15,474 bases of DNA. Origin: JAJRRH01 sp047638815. Its GTDB lineage: Bacteria; Bacteroidota; Bacteroidia; Flavobacteriales_D; JABDKJ01. Positions 1 through 8,033 of the stretch are shown piece after piece. Below the pieces are notes generated by a model. It saw nothing but the letters and a program-made list of their open reading frames with translations, had not been told where the DNA came from and did not search any database. The stretch spans positions 1 to 15,474 of the forward strand of contig JBLIMR010000056.1 in NCBI GenBank assembly GCA_047638815.1, read 5' to 3'. The stretch's first letter is position 1. The number at the start of each line of letters is the position of its first letter. The position numbers and the translations under genes are program-made.

Positions 1-1049
1 AAAATAACAATGAAACTGACACAGCATTTGGCAACTCCAATATTGACGCTCTTGAGTTTGCCATTTATGTTGAAGATGATTTTAAGATTAACAATCGAAT
101 AAAAGTAAATTTTGGTGTTCATGCATCTGGTTTTTCTGTAGAAAATACTTTTTACCACTCCGTACAACCTAGAGTGTCAGGAAGATATTTACTGAATGAA
201 ACGACATCTCTCAAGGCTTCATTCGCACAAATGGCACAGTATCTACATCTACTAAGCAATAGTACCATAGGCTTACCTACCGATTTGTGGTTGCCACCAA
301 CTGAGAGGGTTAAACCACAACTTTCAAGTCAAGTAGCGTTTGGAATTGCACACACTTATAAAGAAAAATTCCAAGTTAGCGTAGAGGGATATTATAAAGA
401 GATGAAAAACCTTCTGGAATACAAAGAAGGAGCTAGTTTCTTTAGTCAATCTTCAGATTGGCAAGATAAAGTGGAGGTAGGAAAAGGTTGGTCATATGGA
501 GGTGAATTATTAATTGAGAAGAAACTAGGTAAAACAACAGGTTGGATTGGCTATACTTTGTCATGGTCGGAGAGGCAATTTGAAAATATAAGTTTTGGCG
601 AAAAGTTTCCTTATACCTATGATAGGCGTCATGATATTGGAATCGCTATTACTCATAAATTTTCTGAAAGAACAGATATGGGTTTTGTTTGGGTATACGG
701 TACTGGTAATGCAGTCACATTAGGTCAAGAAAGATATACTCCACTATCCCAAGTAACAAGTTTTACTGATCAATTTGGATTTTTCGGCAGTGATGTTGAG
801 CATATTGAAGGAAGGAACAACTACCGAACCCCTTCCTATCATAGAATGGACATTTCTATCAATAGACATAAAGAAACGAAATGGGGAGAGAGAACATGGA
901 GTTTTGGTTTGTATAATGTTTACAGCAGACAAAATCCTTTTTATTTATACTTTAAGACAACTTACAATAACAATATTCCAGAAAGAGGATTATACCAAAT
1001 AAGCATCTTCCCTATTTTACCTTCATTTAGTTATAACTTCAAATTTTAG
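1..1049 (+). CDS. TonB-dependent receptor, C-terminal part (5' truncated by window edge)
   Basis: An outer-membrane beta-barrel receptor that would take up a ligand using energy passed from TonB/ExbB/ExbD. The reading frame is open from base 3, so the gene begins upstream of the window. The 348 visible codons are all barrel; the plug and any carboxypeptidase-regulatory-like N-terminal domain are missing. The segment around bases 267-300 reads GLPTDLWLPP, a motif I recognise from Bacteroidota receptors of this type. Alternating aromatic strands follow, and the protein ends FSYNFKF with a terminal Phe, as expected for the last strand of an outer-membrane barrel. A full-length member would usually be about 750-900 residues. 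The stop is 4 bases before the DUF4249 lipoprotein gene, so the two are probably one operon. The substrate cannot be told from sequence. Confidence 0.9.
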   Translation, partial: NNNETDTAFGNSNIDALEFAIYVEDDFKINNRIKVNFGVHASGFSVENTFYHSVQPRVSGRYLLNETTSLKASFAQMAQYLHLLSNSTIGLPTDLWLPPTERVKPQLSSQVAFGIAHTYKEKFQVSVEGYYKEMKNLLEYKEGASFFSQSSDWQDKVEVGKGWSYGGELLIEKKLGKTTGWIGYTLSWSERQFENISFGEKFPYTYDRRHDIGIAITHKFSERTDMGFVWVYGTGNAVTLGQERYTPLSQVTSFTDQFGFFGSDVEHIEGRNNYRTPSYHRMDISINRHKETKWGERTWSFGLYNVYSRQNPFYLYFKTTYNNNIPERGLYQISIFPILPSFSYNFKF

Positions 1050-1053
1050 TATT

Positions 1054-1992
1054 ATGATGGCATTCACAAAATACCCGATTATAGTATTAGCTTTTATGTT
1101 GGTTTTACAAACAGCTTGTGAGAAGAAGTTAGAATTCGAGGGCGAAGTATTAACATCAAAATTGGTTGTGAACGATGATTTTGACCCTACTCGCTCTTGG
1201 TCAGTTCATGTAAGTAATAGCCTAAGTGTTATTGATAATGCAAGTTTGCGTGCCATTGAGGATGCAGAGGTGAATATATTCAATGGCAATGAACTAGTTG
1301 AGTCGCTAACTCACACCAATGACGGGTTCTATCATAGTTTTGATATGCTACCACTGCCAAATGTAAACTACACGATCGCAGTAAGTGCCCCTGGCTTTGA
1401 GCCAGTCTCTTCAAGTAGTTTTGCCCCAGAAAACAATTTAGAAATTTCGAATATTGACACCAGTTATTTCGAGCAAGAATTTAGCGATAGTCGTTCGTTA
1501 CGACTTGATATCACAATTAAGGATACTCAAGTTGGACAGAATTATTACGGGATTGGTGCTACAAGTGTTTTTATTAATCCCGAAACATTGCAAGAGACTC
1601 ACAACCAACTCTATTTAAATTCTTCAGATTTAATTTTTGATGCAAGTAGTGGGGATAATAAATATGGCGAATCATTACCTTTTGATGATGTATTATTTAA
1701 TAATAGTCAATATATACTTTCCGTAAATATTGATGAAATTGACGGCCAATATCAAGAAATATATGATGAATTTGGCAATTATATTGGATTTGAACTAGTG
1801 CCACCAAGCGTTTTAATATTGAAGATTTTCTCATATTCAGAAGAACTATACCTATTCAATAAATCCATAAACTCATATGAAAACAACGATGGGGATCCAT
1901 TCTCTCAGCCAACTCAGATATTCTCTAATATAGAAGGGGGATTTGGCATTTTTGGCGGATTTACCGAAGATGAGTATATTTATAATCTATAA
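1054..1992 (+). CDS. DUF4249 family lipoprotein, partner of TonB-dependent receptor
   Basis: A predicted envelope lipoprotein of 312 residues. Residues 1-21 form a hydrophobic signal ending LQTAC, with Cys22 as the likely lipidated residue; the -3 position is Gln, so the lipobox is imperfect. An Ig/carboxypeptidase-regulatory-like N-terminal half (about 30-125) is followed by a beta-rich domain. The C-terminus carries the glycine-rich GGFGIFGGF (about 295-303), which I recognise as the DUF4249 signature. The start is the first of two tandem ATGs (1054 and 1057), 4 bases after the receptor stop, which suggests coupled translation. In Bacteroidota, DUF4249 genes regularly follow TonB-dependent receptors, so a role as surface accessory to that receptor is inferred by analogy with other receptor-lipoprotein pairs. 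The molecular function is unknown. Confidence 0.85.
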   Translation: MMAFTKYPIIVLAFMLVLQTACEKKLEFEGEVLTSKLVVNDDFDPTRSWSVHVSNSLSVIDNASLRAIEDAEVNIFNGNELVESLTHTNDGFYHSFDMLPLPNVNYTIAVSAPGFEPVSSSSFAPENNLEISNIDTSYFEQEFSDSRSLRLDITIKDTQVGQNYYGIGATSVFINPETLQETHNQLYLNSSDLIFDASSGDNKYGESLPFDDVLFNNSQYILSVNIDEIDGQYQEIYDEFGNYIGFELVPPSVLILKIFSYSEELYLFNKSINSYENNDGDPFSQPTQIFSNIEGGFGIFGGFTEDEYIYNL

Positions 1993-2050
1993 GAAGATTA
2001 ATGAGCTGATCTTTAGTTGATTCCATCATTTCAAAAACTTCTTATGAAAT

Positions 2051-2084
2051 GTGGTAAATTAGCACATAACCAAAAGGTTACCAC
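2051..2084 (+). other. Inverted repeat with two competing hairpins in the DUF4249-DUF5723 gap
   Basis: The 190-base gap (1993-2182) holds no gene. GTGGTAA (2051-2057) is the exact complement of TTACCAC (2078-2084), giving a 7-bp stem with a 20-base loop. Inside it, TAACC (2067-2071) pairs with GGTTA (2076-2080) around AAAA. The two stems share bases 2078-2080, so only one can form at a time. No T-run follows, so it is not a standard terminator. It may be a regulatory leader or an operator, or chance in AT-rich DNA. Confidence 0.3.
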
Positions 2085-2182
2085 CAACGTATAAAATAGA
2101 AAGTTCCAGAAATAAAAAGCCCCATTTTATGTTTCTGTAACTTTATTATGAGATAAGGAGCTTATATTTCTAAAATAGTCGT

Positions 2183-3583
2183 TTGAAAGCTGGTATAATT
2201 ACATTCGTTTTTTTGTTCTCCATAGCATTCTGCTATTCGCAAGAGAGTCAAGGCATTAGCAATAGTAATTATGTGCCTACAACGAGCGTATGGCTTAATC
2301 CAGCATCCATTGCTGATACAAGGACTTGGATTGATATAAATATTGCTGGCTTATCGTTCTTTGCCCTAAATAATCATGAAGTTATAAGGAAATCAAACTT
2401 TGTATCTGGCAATTATCAGAACGAGGAAGATCTTGAATATAAGGGGTTGAAGTATGCCTCTATGGATTTAGCTATTGAAGGACCTGGAATTACTTATGCT
2501 AAAGGAATTAACACTTATGGCGTTGCCTTTAGAAATAGAACTCAACTAGATTTCAGAGGTATTCCTGATCACCTTTCTCATTATCTACACGATAGATTTG
2601 TAAATTCTGAATTGAACGAATTCTACGAAGATCAGTTATTGACCATAAGGGACATGGACTTGAATGTGCTACAATGGAGTGAAGTTAACTTTTCACTGGG
2701 TCATATCCTTATGACGAACAATAAAAATCAAATGAATGCAGGCGTAACATTGAAGACTATTTGGGCAGCCAATCACTTTGGGCTGAAGGTTGACTATACT
2801 GAATATGATATTGATAATCCATCAGAATTGGAGATCACCAATTTTAAAGGCGAATATGGGGTTGGGCCAAGCTCACGAGGGTATAACGGTTTGGGCTTTG
2901 ATTTCGGATTTACCTATAAGAAACTATTTCGTTCTACCAGGTTACATAAACCTCACACCCTACGAAATCGATGTAAAATAGCACATTACCGATACAAAGT
3001 AGGTCTATCTCTTTTGGATGTCGGCAGTGCTAAATTTAAAAACAAAGCAGTTCGTGCATCCTTAAATGACGTATCGGGTGACTTATCTGAAGTTAACAGT
3101 GTAGCTCCTGGTGATTTTGGTGAGATCACACCAATCCTCGATGGTGTTTTTGATAATGATTTATCAAAGGTCTTTAAAGAAGATAAATATAATGTTGGAC
3201 TTCCAACAGCACTAGCATTCCAATTCGATTATTTTTTCAAGCATAATATTTTCTTGGCCTTTAACTTGAATCAGGCATTTGGTAAGTCCGCAGGTTTTGG
3301 GACGAAAAGATTGTCCTCACTATCCTTAATTCCAAGATATGAAAAGGAGAGATTTGAATTTTCTTTTCCAGTTACTTTGGTCAACTATCAAGAACCACAA
3401 ATTGGGTTTGCAATAAGAGCCAAGTACGTCATCATCGGTATGGAGAAAATTGAATCTCTATTTCTCAATAAAGATGTTTATGGTTTTGATTTCTACTTCA
3501 ATCTCAAACTACCAATTTATCGCCTAAAAAGTTGCAGAAGTGGTAACAGAAGAGTTGCTGCAATTCCCTGTTGGAAATACTAA
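2183..3583 (+). CDS. DUF5723 family secreted/outer-membrane beta-barrel-like protein
   Basis: A 466-residue protein with a clear Sec signal peptide (residues 1-19 or so: Lys2, hydrophobic core, FCYS before Gln20). The N-terminal mature region, NYVPTTSVWLNPASIADTRT, is typical of DUF5723, a Bacteroidota family of predicted outer-membrane proteins with beta-strand-rich sequence and no established function. Strand-like alternation continues to the end. The segment KVGLSLLDVG (about 272-281) also fits the family. The start is TTG at 2183: an in-frame TAA lies at 2171-2173 with no ATG or GTG between, and the signal peptide begins exactly here. An AAGGAG at 2155-2160 is too distant to be a normal ribosome-binding site. 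It is separated from the receptor pair by 190 bases and converges on the glycosyltransferase gene with 24 bases between stops. Genuine barrel topology is inferred, not shown. Confidence 0.8.
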   Translation: MKAGIITFVFLFSIAFCYSQESQGISNSNYVPTTSVWLNPASIADTRTWIDINIAGLSFFALNNHEVIRKSNFVSGNYQNEEDLEYKGLKYASMDLAIEGPGITYAKGINTYGVAFRNRTQLDFRGIPDHLSHYLHDRFVNSELNEFYEDQLLTIRDMDLNVLQWSEVNFSLGHILMTNNKNQMNAGVTLKTIWAANHFGLKVDYTEYDIDNPSELEITNFKGEYGVGPSSRGYNGLGFDFGFTYKKLFRSTRLHKPHTLRNRCKIAHYRYKVGLSLLDVGSAKFKNKAVRASLNDVSGDLSEVNSVAPGDFGEITPILDGVFDNDLSKVFKEDKYNVGLPTALAFQFDYFFKHNIFLAFNLNQAFGKSAGFGTKRLSSLSLIPRYEKERFEFSFPVTLVNYQEPQIGFAIRAKYVIIGMEKIESLFLNKDVYGFDFYFNLKLPIYRLKSCRSGNRRVAAIPCWKY

Positions 3584-3607
3584 ATATCCAATCAGCCTAT
3601 CCACATC

Positions 3608-4291
3608 TCAAATAATGTTTTTCTTGTAATAAGAAATCATGTGTTCTTGGGAATTACCTAGTACATACATAACATATAGCTTAAAAAAAATCCATTGTAA
3701 TTTGTAATATCCATTCATTGTGTACTTTCGTGCAGATGTAATAATCTGACGATCAATAATGACAAATTTGGTCTTATCTCTTAATCTCCGAATGATCTCA
3801 ATGTCTTCCATTATTGACAGCTCAGCATTGTAACCACCTGACTCATGATAACACTCTCTTTCCACAAAAAGAGACTGATCACCACCCCGACAAATATTAA
3901 TATTGAACCGTGTAAACCAGGCGAAGAACTTTAACATTGGATGAGGAGTATCAAAGGCTAAGCGAAAACATCCTGCTTTATAATCCTCATTTAAAGCATC
4001 TATTATGAGGTTATCAAAGTCCTCTGGTGGTTTGGAATCTGCATGTAGAAAATAGATTATTTCCCCATTCGCTTTCTGCGCACCAAAATTTAGTTGTGAG
4101 GGGCGGCCTTTTTTTGGTGATTGAATAACCTGGACCAATGGCTGATTATGGACAATAGAACTGTTATCAAAATCAACAACAATTATTTCCTTGATATTGA
4201 CTCGAGAACCCTTTTTAGTAATGAAGTTGAGTAACTTGTTAAGCTCAAAATCTTCCTTATAAGCGGGTATGACAATACTGATTGTCGACAT
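3608..4291 (-). CDS. TIGR04283-type family 2 glycosyltransferase
   Basis: A 227-residue GT-A fold glycosyltransferase. It begins with the nucleotide-sugar-binding strand ISIVIPAYKED (4-14). GRPSQLNFGA (62-71) and FLHADS (81-86, with Asp85 at the metal-binding position) follow, then GGDQSLFV (136-143) and MEDIEIIRRLR (161-171). This series matches the family named transferase 2, rSAM/selenodomain-associated, often listed as an arsenosugar-biosynthesis glycosyltransferase. It is the last gene of a three-gene minus-strand unit; its ATG is 8 bases after the stop of the TIGR04282 gene, its usual companion. The radical-SAM enzyme ArsS and methyltransferase ArsM that define the arsenosugar role are not in the window, so the acceptor and product are uncertain. 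The C-terminal 30 residues are aromatic-rich and may contact the membrane. Confidence 0.85.
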   Translation of the reverse strand: MSTISIVIPAYKEDFELNKLLNFITKKGSRVNIKEIIVVDFDNSSIVHNQPLVQVIQSPKKGRPSQLNFGAQKANGEIIYFLHADSKPPEDFDNLIIDALNEDYKAGCFRLAFDTPHPMLKFFAWFTRFNINICRGGDQSLFVERECYHESGGYNAELSIMEDIEIIRRLRDKTKFVIIDRQIITSARKYTMNGYYKLQWIFFKLYVMYVLGNSQEHMISYYKKNII

Positions 4292-4299
4292 GTATCAGA

Positions 4300-4905
4300 T
4301 TACTTTTTAAGCATTTCTCTCAATTCATCATTGAGATCTTTTTCTTCATCGACATCATTCAATGTTTCCAGAAGAAAGTACGATTTTTCTAATTTTTGGA
4401 GATCCAAGACAGTGTCCAAAAGCACATCACTAGTGCTCCAAAGTTTATTCTCAAAAAGAGTATCACAACTTCTTTTCATGCCTATCAGATAGTATCCTCC
4501 ATCTTCAGCAGGTCCAATAACTACATCATTATTGTCCAACCTTTCAAAAGCTTCTGCAATAATCTCTGGGGTGATTGTGATACAATCACTTCCAATGAGG
4601 ATAACCTTCGCATAAGCCTTTCTGAATCCCAAGGCCATTGCATTTTTCATTTTCTCTCCAAGATCCTTTCCTGATTGAACAGCTTTTGGAAACTTGAAAT
4701 AATCCAATAAATCAAAATCGTGTATTCTATCCGAATAGAATACCGCCTTATCCGCAGCAACAATGTCCGCAACTTTATGCGTATGCTGTAACAATTTCAA
4801 ATATATCTCCAGTGCTTTATCGTCTCCGATACTAGCCGCCAAACGAGTTTTCACCTTCCCTTTTTCTGGGCGCTTCGCTAATATGATTAATAGGTTTTCA
4901 AACAT
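4300..4905 (-). CDS. TIGR04282 (DUF2064) nucleotidyl/glycosyl transferase
   Basis: A 201-residue GT-A-like protein of the family named transferase 1, rSAM/selenodomain-associated. Visible motifs in order: KRPEKGKVKTRLA (11-23), the nucleotide-binding loop; GSDC (105-108), the metal-binding Asp site; GPAEDGGYYLIG (131-142); WSTSDVL (156-162); and NDVDEEKDL (183-191). In most relatives GSDC is followed by Pro; here it is Ile109, a small departure. The start ATG overlaps the stop of the DUF547 gene by one base (TAATG on the minus strand), and the stop is 8 bases before the TIGR04283 gene. This gives tight translational coupling of all three. The pairing with TIGR04283 is a known conserved neighbourhood. 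The exact donor and acceptor are unknown; an arsenosugar role is a name carried over from other genomes and is not supported here by neighbouring ars genes. Confidence 0.87.
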   Translation of the reverse strand: MFENLLIILAKRPEKGKVKTRLAASIGDDKALEIYLKLLQHTHKVADIVAADKAVFYSDRIHDFDLLDYFKFPKAVQSGKDLGEKMKNAMALGFRKAYAKVILIGSDCITITPEIIAEAFERLDNNDVVIGPAEDGGYYLIGMKRSCDTLFENKLWSTSDVLLDTVLDLQKLEKSYFLLETLNDVDEEKDLNDELREMLKK

Positions 4906-5651
4906 TATTTATTCAATTTCCAATTATAGTCCATATAAGATAACTTTCCTTCCTCACTCACTTTGATCTTACTGTACTTGTTGATATATGCTTTGAGAGA
5001 ACCGTTTTTTGTGAAATCACCCTTAAACCAATCAAATATTTTGGAAATTTGAGCGTTGTCTTTCGTTACAACATTGCGAACAGGATCATTCATAAACTCA
5101 ACGGCCGATTCCTCAAGTTGGGCATTTAACTTCACATCAATAAATGCATAATTCTGCAGCTTCGGGCATGATACAGAAGCACAATTGATCGCAAAATGTA
5201 TTCTTGGATCATCGAACTTCTTCCTTAAAATCTTATGTTCAATGTCCTCTAAAGAGTACGTGGCATTCTCAATTTGAATAAAAGACTTGCCCCAAGGGTT
5301 ACTAATATCTTTTATACTCTTAACTGGCCAATTGTCATTTATCAGCTTTACAGTAAATGCATTGTAAGCATTTATCCAAAAGGCCATTCTCTCATTTTTT
5401 GTCCAAGTATCATCAGGATGAGAAGACATAAGTAAATTAAGATATTGCTCAAATCGCTCATCTCCACTAATTCCTTGATAGTCAACGTTACCTATAGAAG
5501 TAACATTAGCCTTCAGAAGTGCTGACCAAGCATCATGTTTAGGGGAATTAGCTCCAGAACCAGCAAGATCATCTACTACACGTTCGTTTTTAAAGGAACA
5601 AGCAAGTCCAAGGACCGCAATCATTAAGACTCTAAAATAATTTTTCATCAT
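4905..5651 (-). CDS. DUF547 lipoprotein
   Basis: A 248-residue predicted lipoprotein. The signal runs from Met1 to Ala17 (hydrophobic core, ending LGLAC) with Cys18 as lipidation site. The DUF547 domain spans about 75-215 and shows FWINAYNAFT (91-100), SLEDIEH (133-139) and HFAINCASVSCP (152-163). The invariant-looking His152, Cys157 and Cys162 suggest a catalytic or metal-related site, but the family has no assigned reaction that I can rely on. Two tandem ATGs (5651 and 5648) are possible starts. It is the first gene of the three-gene unit with the two transferases, 64 bases downstream of the dipeptidyl peptidase gene. DUF547 genes are often found beside TIGR04282/TIGR04283 pairs in other Bacteroidota, so a shared pathway is plausible. 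Confidence 0.82.
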   Translation of the reverse strand: MMKNYFRVLMIAVLGLACSFKNERVVDDLAGSGANSPKHDAWSALLKANVTSIGNVDYQGISGDERFEQYLNLLMSSHPDDTWTKNERMAFWINAYNAFTVKLINDNWPVKSIKDISNPWGKSFIQIENATYSLEDIEHKILRKKFDDPRIHFAINCASVSCPKLQNYAFIDVKLNAQLEESAVEFMNDPVRNVVTKDNAQISKIFDWFKGDFTKNGSLKAYINKYSKIKVSEEGKLSYMDYNWKLNK

Positions 5652-5715
5652 ATTAATTTATAACTAACACAAACCCAAATTCATGCCAAAGCTAAGATCG
5701 GTCCTATTTAATGAT

Positions 5716-7803
5716 CTAATTGTCGTCTGGGAGCAAGTTGTAAGTTTTAGAATAATGCAGCATTTGCTCCACAAAATTCTTCGAATGAGTAACTTTCACA
5801 TCAGTTATGTTTCCATCTCCATCTTTTTCTGCCACCAGGATAGGATTTACAAATCCACCATAAGGAGCACTATTTAATTTTGCAGCTCTATCCAAAACTT
5901 CTCTGTGCACTGCCGGGTCAACTTTTACACCATAGCCCTCTACCAATGCTCTTCCTGCTTCATAATCACCTTGTGATTTGATTCTTTGAATTTCTCTTAA
6001 AAGATCTCCAAATAGCGTCCTTAATTTTAAATAATCATTCACCACAAAATATGTTTTACCATCTTTCACTTCTTTGGTGATGACTTTATCTGCCTTTCCT
6101 TTTTCGTAAACCCATTTCGAGATATATTGTCTATTTCTCATGTGAGCTTCCTCAATTTCCTTTCCTGTTTCAAGTCTTCTTAATTGAAGCATCAAGCCAT
6201 TTCTTATATAGCTCTCATAAGATTCCTTACCCACATCCAAAGATTCCATAAGACCCAGTTCTACCAACTTAGGATCCATTAAATAATACAGGGCTACAAG
6301 ATCTGCTCTACCCTCTTCCAAAGTTGAAGCATAACTCTTTAAAGTTTCTTTTGGTGTTCCCACACCCTTTTCCAATTGGCCACTTGCATGCCCAACAACT
6401 TCATGCAAGGCAGTATGAAGTTTAGCCGCAACACGACCATACTTTTGCCCTCTTTCAACTTCTTCTGCCGTATAAGCAAATTCATTCAACATTCCTTCTC
6501 CAGATGACTCAGCATATGCAGCTACGATATTCCCAAGAGAAACTGATTTACTACCATGTTCTGCTCTTATCCAGTTTGCATTTGGCAAGTTGACGCCTAT
6601 TGGTGTTGAAGGAGATGAATCACCAGCTTCACCAGCGACAGTTACCACTTTATAAGTAACACCTTTTACATTCTTCTTCTTGTGTTCTTCCATCAATGGC
6701 GAATTGTCTTCAAACCATTGCACATTATCCATTACAACACTCATTCTCGCTGAAGCATCAAAATCATTAATCTCAATGACCGTTTCATAAGAGCCACTAT
6801 AGCCCTTTGGATCATTATAAACCTCTATAAAACTATTAATATAATCTATATCACCTTCCGTTGCTCCAACCCATGCAATATTGTATTCATCCCAGGTATT
6901 CAAATCTCCAGTTCTATAATAATCCACAAGTAATTGCAAGGCATTACCTTGTTTTTCATTCTCTGCAACGGATACTGCTTTTTCTAACCAAAAAATAATT
7001 TTATCAATAGCAGAGCCATACATACCTCCAGATTTGTATACTTTCTCTTCCAATTCACCGCTAGCATTTCTTACCAACTTAGAGTTTAACCCATAACTAA
7101 TAGGTCTATCGCTTTTCTCAGTAATGGACTTGTAATAAGCATCCACTTCTGCCTCAGTGATATCAGAATCATAGAAGTTTACAGCTGACCCTTTTACCAA
7201 TCCTTTGTCAGGATTAAGATTGACTTTTTTGTTATCGAAATTTTCATCGAACAAGACCTTTAATACCTCATCATTCAAAGAAGTTCCAGTCTTTTCCATT
7301 AGCATGCTGAAATATTCTTTCGAAAATTTTGGCATTAGTTTATCTGTAGAATAATGATGGTGAACGCCATTAGCAAACCAAACTTCCTTCATGAAAGTAT
7401 CGAAAGCCTCCCAACCCTTGGTGTCTTTCGCCCCTGTGTATGATGTGTATATTTTTTCTAAGCCTCTTCTGATTTTGAGGTTATGTCTATAGTTTTGGTC
7501 ATACATGATATCACGACCAGACAATCCTGCTTCGTTTAGATAATAAACCAATTTCTTTTGTTGTAATGACAATTTATCCCATCCCGGAATCTTGTATCGT
7601 ATGATTTTTTTATCTGCAAATTTATCTACTTCCCAATCAAATCCACTTGCATCTTTTTCCGCCATAAATGGTTTAGCGTTGCTCTTTTCCATATCCATTT
7701 CCAATGGACTTAAAACTTTGTCAACGGTCGTTGATGGGCTTTCTGAACAAGCATAAAAAAAACTGCTTATAACAGCCAATAGAATTATTTGATAAGTTTT
7801 CAT
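5716..7803 (-). CDS. Dipeptidyl peptidase III (M49 zinc peptidase), predicted lipoprotein
   Basis: A zinc exopeptidase that removes dipeptides from the N-terminus of oligopeptides. With the start at ATG 7803 it is 695 residues. HEVVGH (467-472) is the M49 HExxGH motif: His467 and His472 bind zinc and Glu468 is catalytic. EEGRAD (496-501) supplies the third ligand, Glu497. The spacing matches known M49 enzymes. Residues 1-18 form a hydrophobic signal ending FFYAC with Cys19, so it is probably anchored in the envelope, unlike the cytosolic eukaryotic enzyme. An upstream in-frame TTG at 7830 would add nine residues (SQTKIYLY...) before the signal. That TTG lies inside the promoter-like TACATTTG, so 7803 is preferred. 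It is transcribed divergently from the GNAT gene and ends 64 bases before the DUF547 gene. The likely role is peptide scavenging in the periplasm or at the surface. Confidence 0.93.
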   Translation of the reverse strand: MKTYQIILLAVISSFFYACSESPSTTVDKVLSPLEMDMEKSNAKPFMAEKDASGFDWEVDKFADKKIIRYKIPGWDKLSLQQKKLVYYLNEAGLSGRDIMYDQNYRHNLKIRRGLEKIYTSYTGAKDTKGWEAFDTFMKEVWFANGVHHHYSTDKLMPKFSKEYFSMLMEKTGTSLNDEVLKVLFDENFDNKKVNLNPDKGLVKGSAVNFYDSDITEAEVDAYYKSITEKSDRPISYGLNSKLVRNASGELEEKVYKSGGMYGSAIDKIIFWLEKAVSVAENEKQGNALQLLVDYYRTGDLNTWDEYNIAWVGATEGDIDYINSFIEVYNDPKGYSGSYETVIEINDFDASARMSVVMDNVQWFEDNSPLMEEHKKKNVKGVTYKVVTVAGEAGDSSPSTPIGVNLPNANWIRAEHGSKSVSLGNIVAAYAESSGEGMLNEFAYTAEEVERGQKYGRVAAKLHTALHEVVGHASGQLEKGVGTPKETLKSYASTLEEGRADLVALYYLMDPKLVELGLMESLDVGKESYESYIRNGLMLQLRRLETGKEIEEAHMRNRQYISKWVYEKGKADKVITKEVKDGKTYFVVNDYLKLRTLFGDLLREIQRIKSQGDYEAGRALVEGYGVKVDPAVHREVLDRAAKLNSAPYGGFVNPILVAEKDGDGNITDVKVTHSKNFVEQMLHYSKTYNLLPDDN

Positions 7804-7827
7804 GTATAGATAAATTTTAGTTTGTGA

Positions 7828-7835
7828 CAAATGTA
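7828..7835 (-). promoter_or_regulatory. Candidate -7 element (TACATTTG) for the dipeptidyl peptidase III gene
   Basis: On the minus strand the octamer TACATTTG matches the Bacteroidota consensus TAnnTTTG exactly and sits 24 bases before ATG 7803. The matching TTG at about -33 is poor (a TTA occurs about 16 bases upstream), so it is a candidate only. It also argues against translation from TTG 7830. Confidence 0.45.
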
Positions 7836-7912
7836 CTTAAAGACAATGAGATAACAGCATTGCCAATAATTTTGACTGTTCGGCAAGGTTAACAACAAAT
7901 ACTAATTATTAC

Positions 7913-7948
7913 AATAATCTTGTGGCTTATGATTTAATCAAGATTCAT
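7913..7948 (+). other. Bulged inverted repeat in the divergent dipeptidyl peptidase/GNAT promoter region
   Basis: The 230-base gap 7804-8033 has no gene and holds divergent promoters. AATCTTG (7916-7922) is the exact complement of CAAGATT (7939-7945), and the stem extends by AAT/ATT across one bulged C (7946). This gives about 10 bp with a 16-base spacer. It lies between the two promoter candidates, so it could be an operator. It is also possibly chance. Confidence 0.25.
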
Positions 7949-7982
7949 TATTCTTTGGTACCTTTAATAAAGTAATTCGAAA

Positions 7983-8012
7983 TTTGATGATTGGCAATTG
8001 AAGTTATCTTTC
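7983..8012 (+). promoter_or_regulatory. Candidate promoter for the GNAT gene
   Basis: TTTG (7983-7986) is followed after 18 bases by TATCTTTC (8005-8012), one mismatch from the Bacteroidota -7 consensus TAnnTTTG. The spacing is within the usual range. The ATG at 8034 is 21 bases further on, giving a short leader. Confidence 0.4.
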
Positions 8013-8033
8013 AAACAGCGATAATAAAGACAA

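Noticed and set aside
744..1002. Short open frames on both strands inside the receptor gene
   Set aside because: Shadows of the real barrel-coding frame, with no start context or recognisable motif.
1994..2016. AAGAT...ATCTT hairpin after DUF4249 as terminator
   Set aside because: A 5-6 bp AT-rich stem with no T-tract; not distinguishable from chance.
2790..2981. Possible frameshift in the DUF5723 gene (second open frame overlapping RSTRLHKPHTLR)
   Set aside because: The main frame continues without stops into the family-like KVGLSLLDVG and on to a sensible C-terminus, so the gene appears intact.
3571..3591. TTGGA...TCCAA hairpin as terminator between DUF5723 and the glycosyltransferase gene
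   Set aside because: Only 5 bp with an 11-base loop and no T-run.
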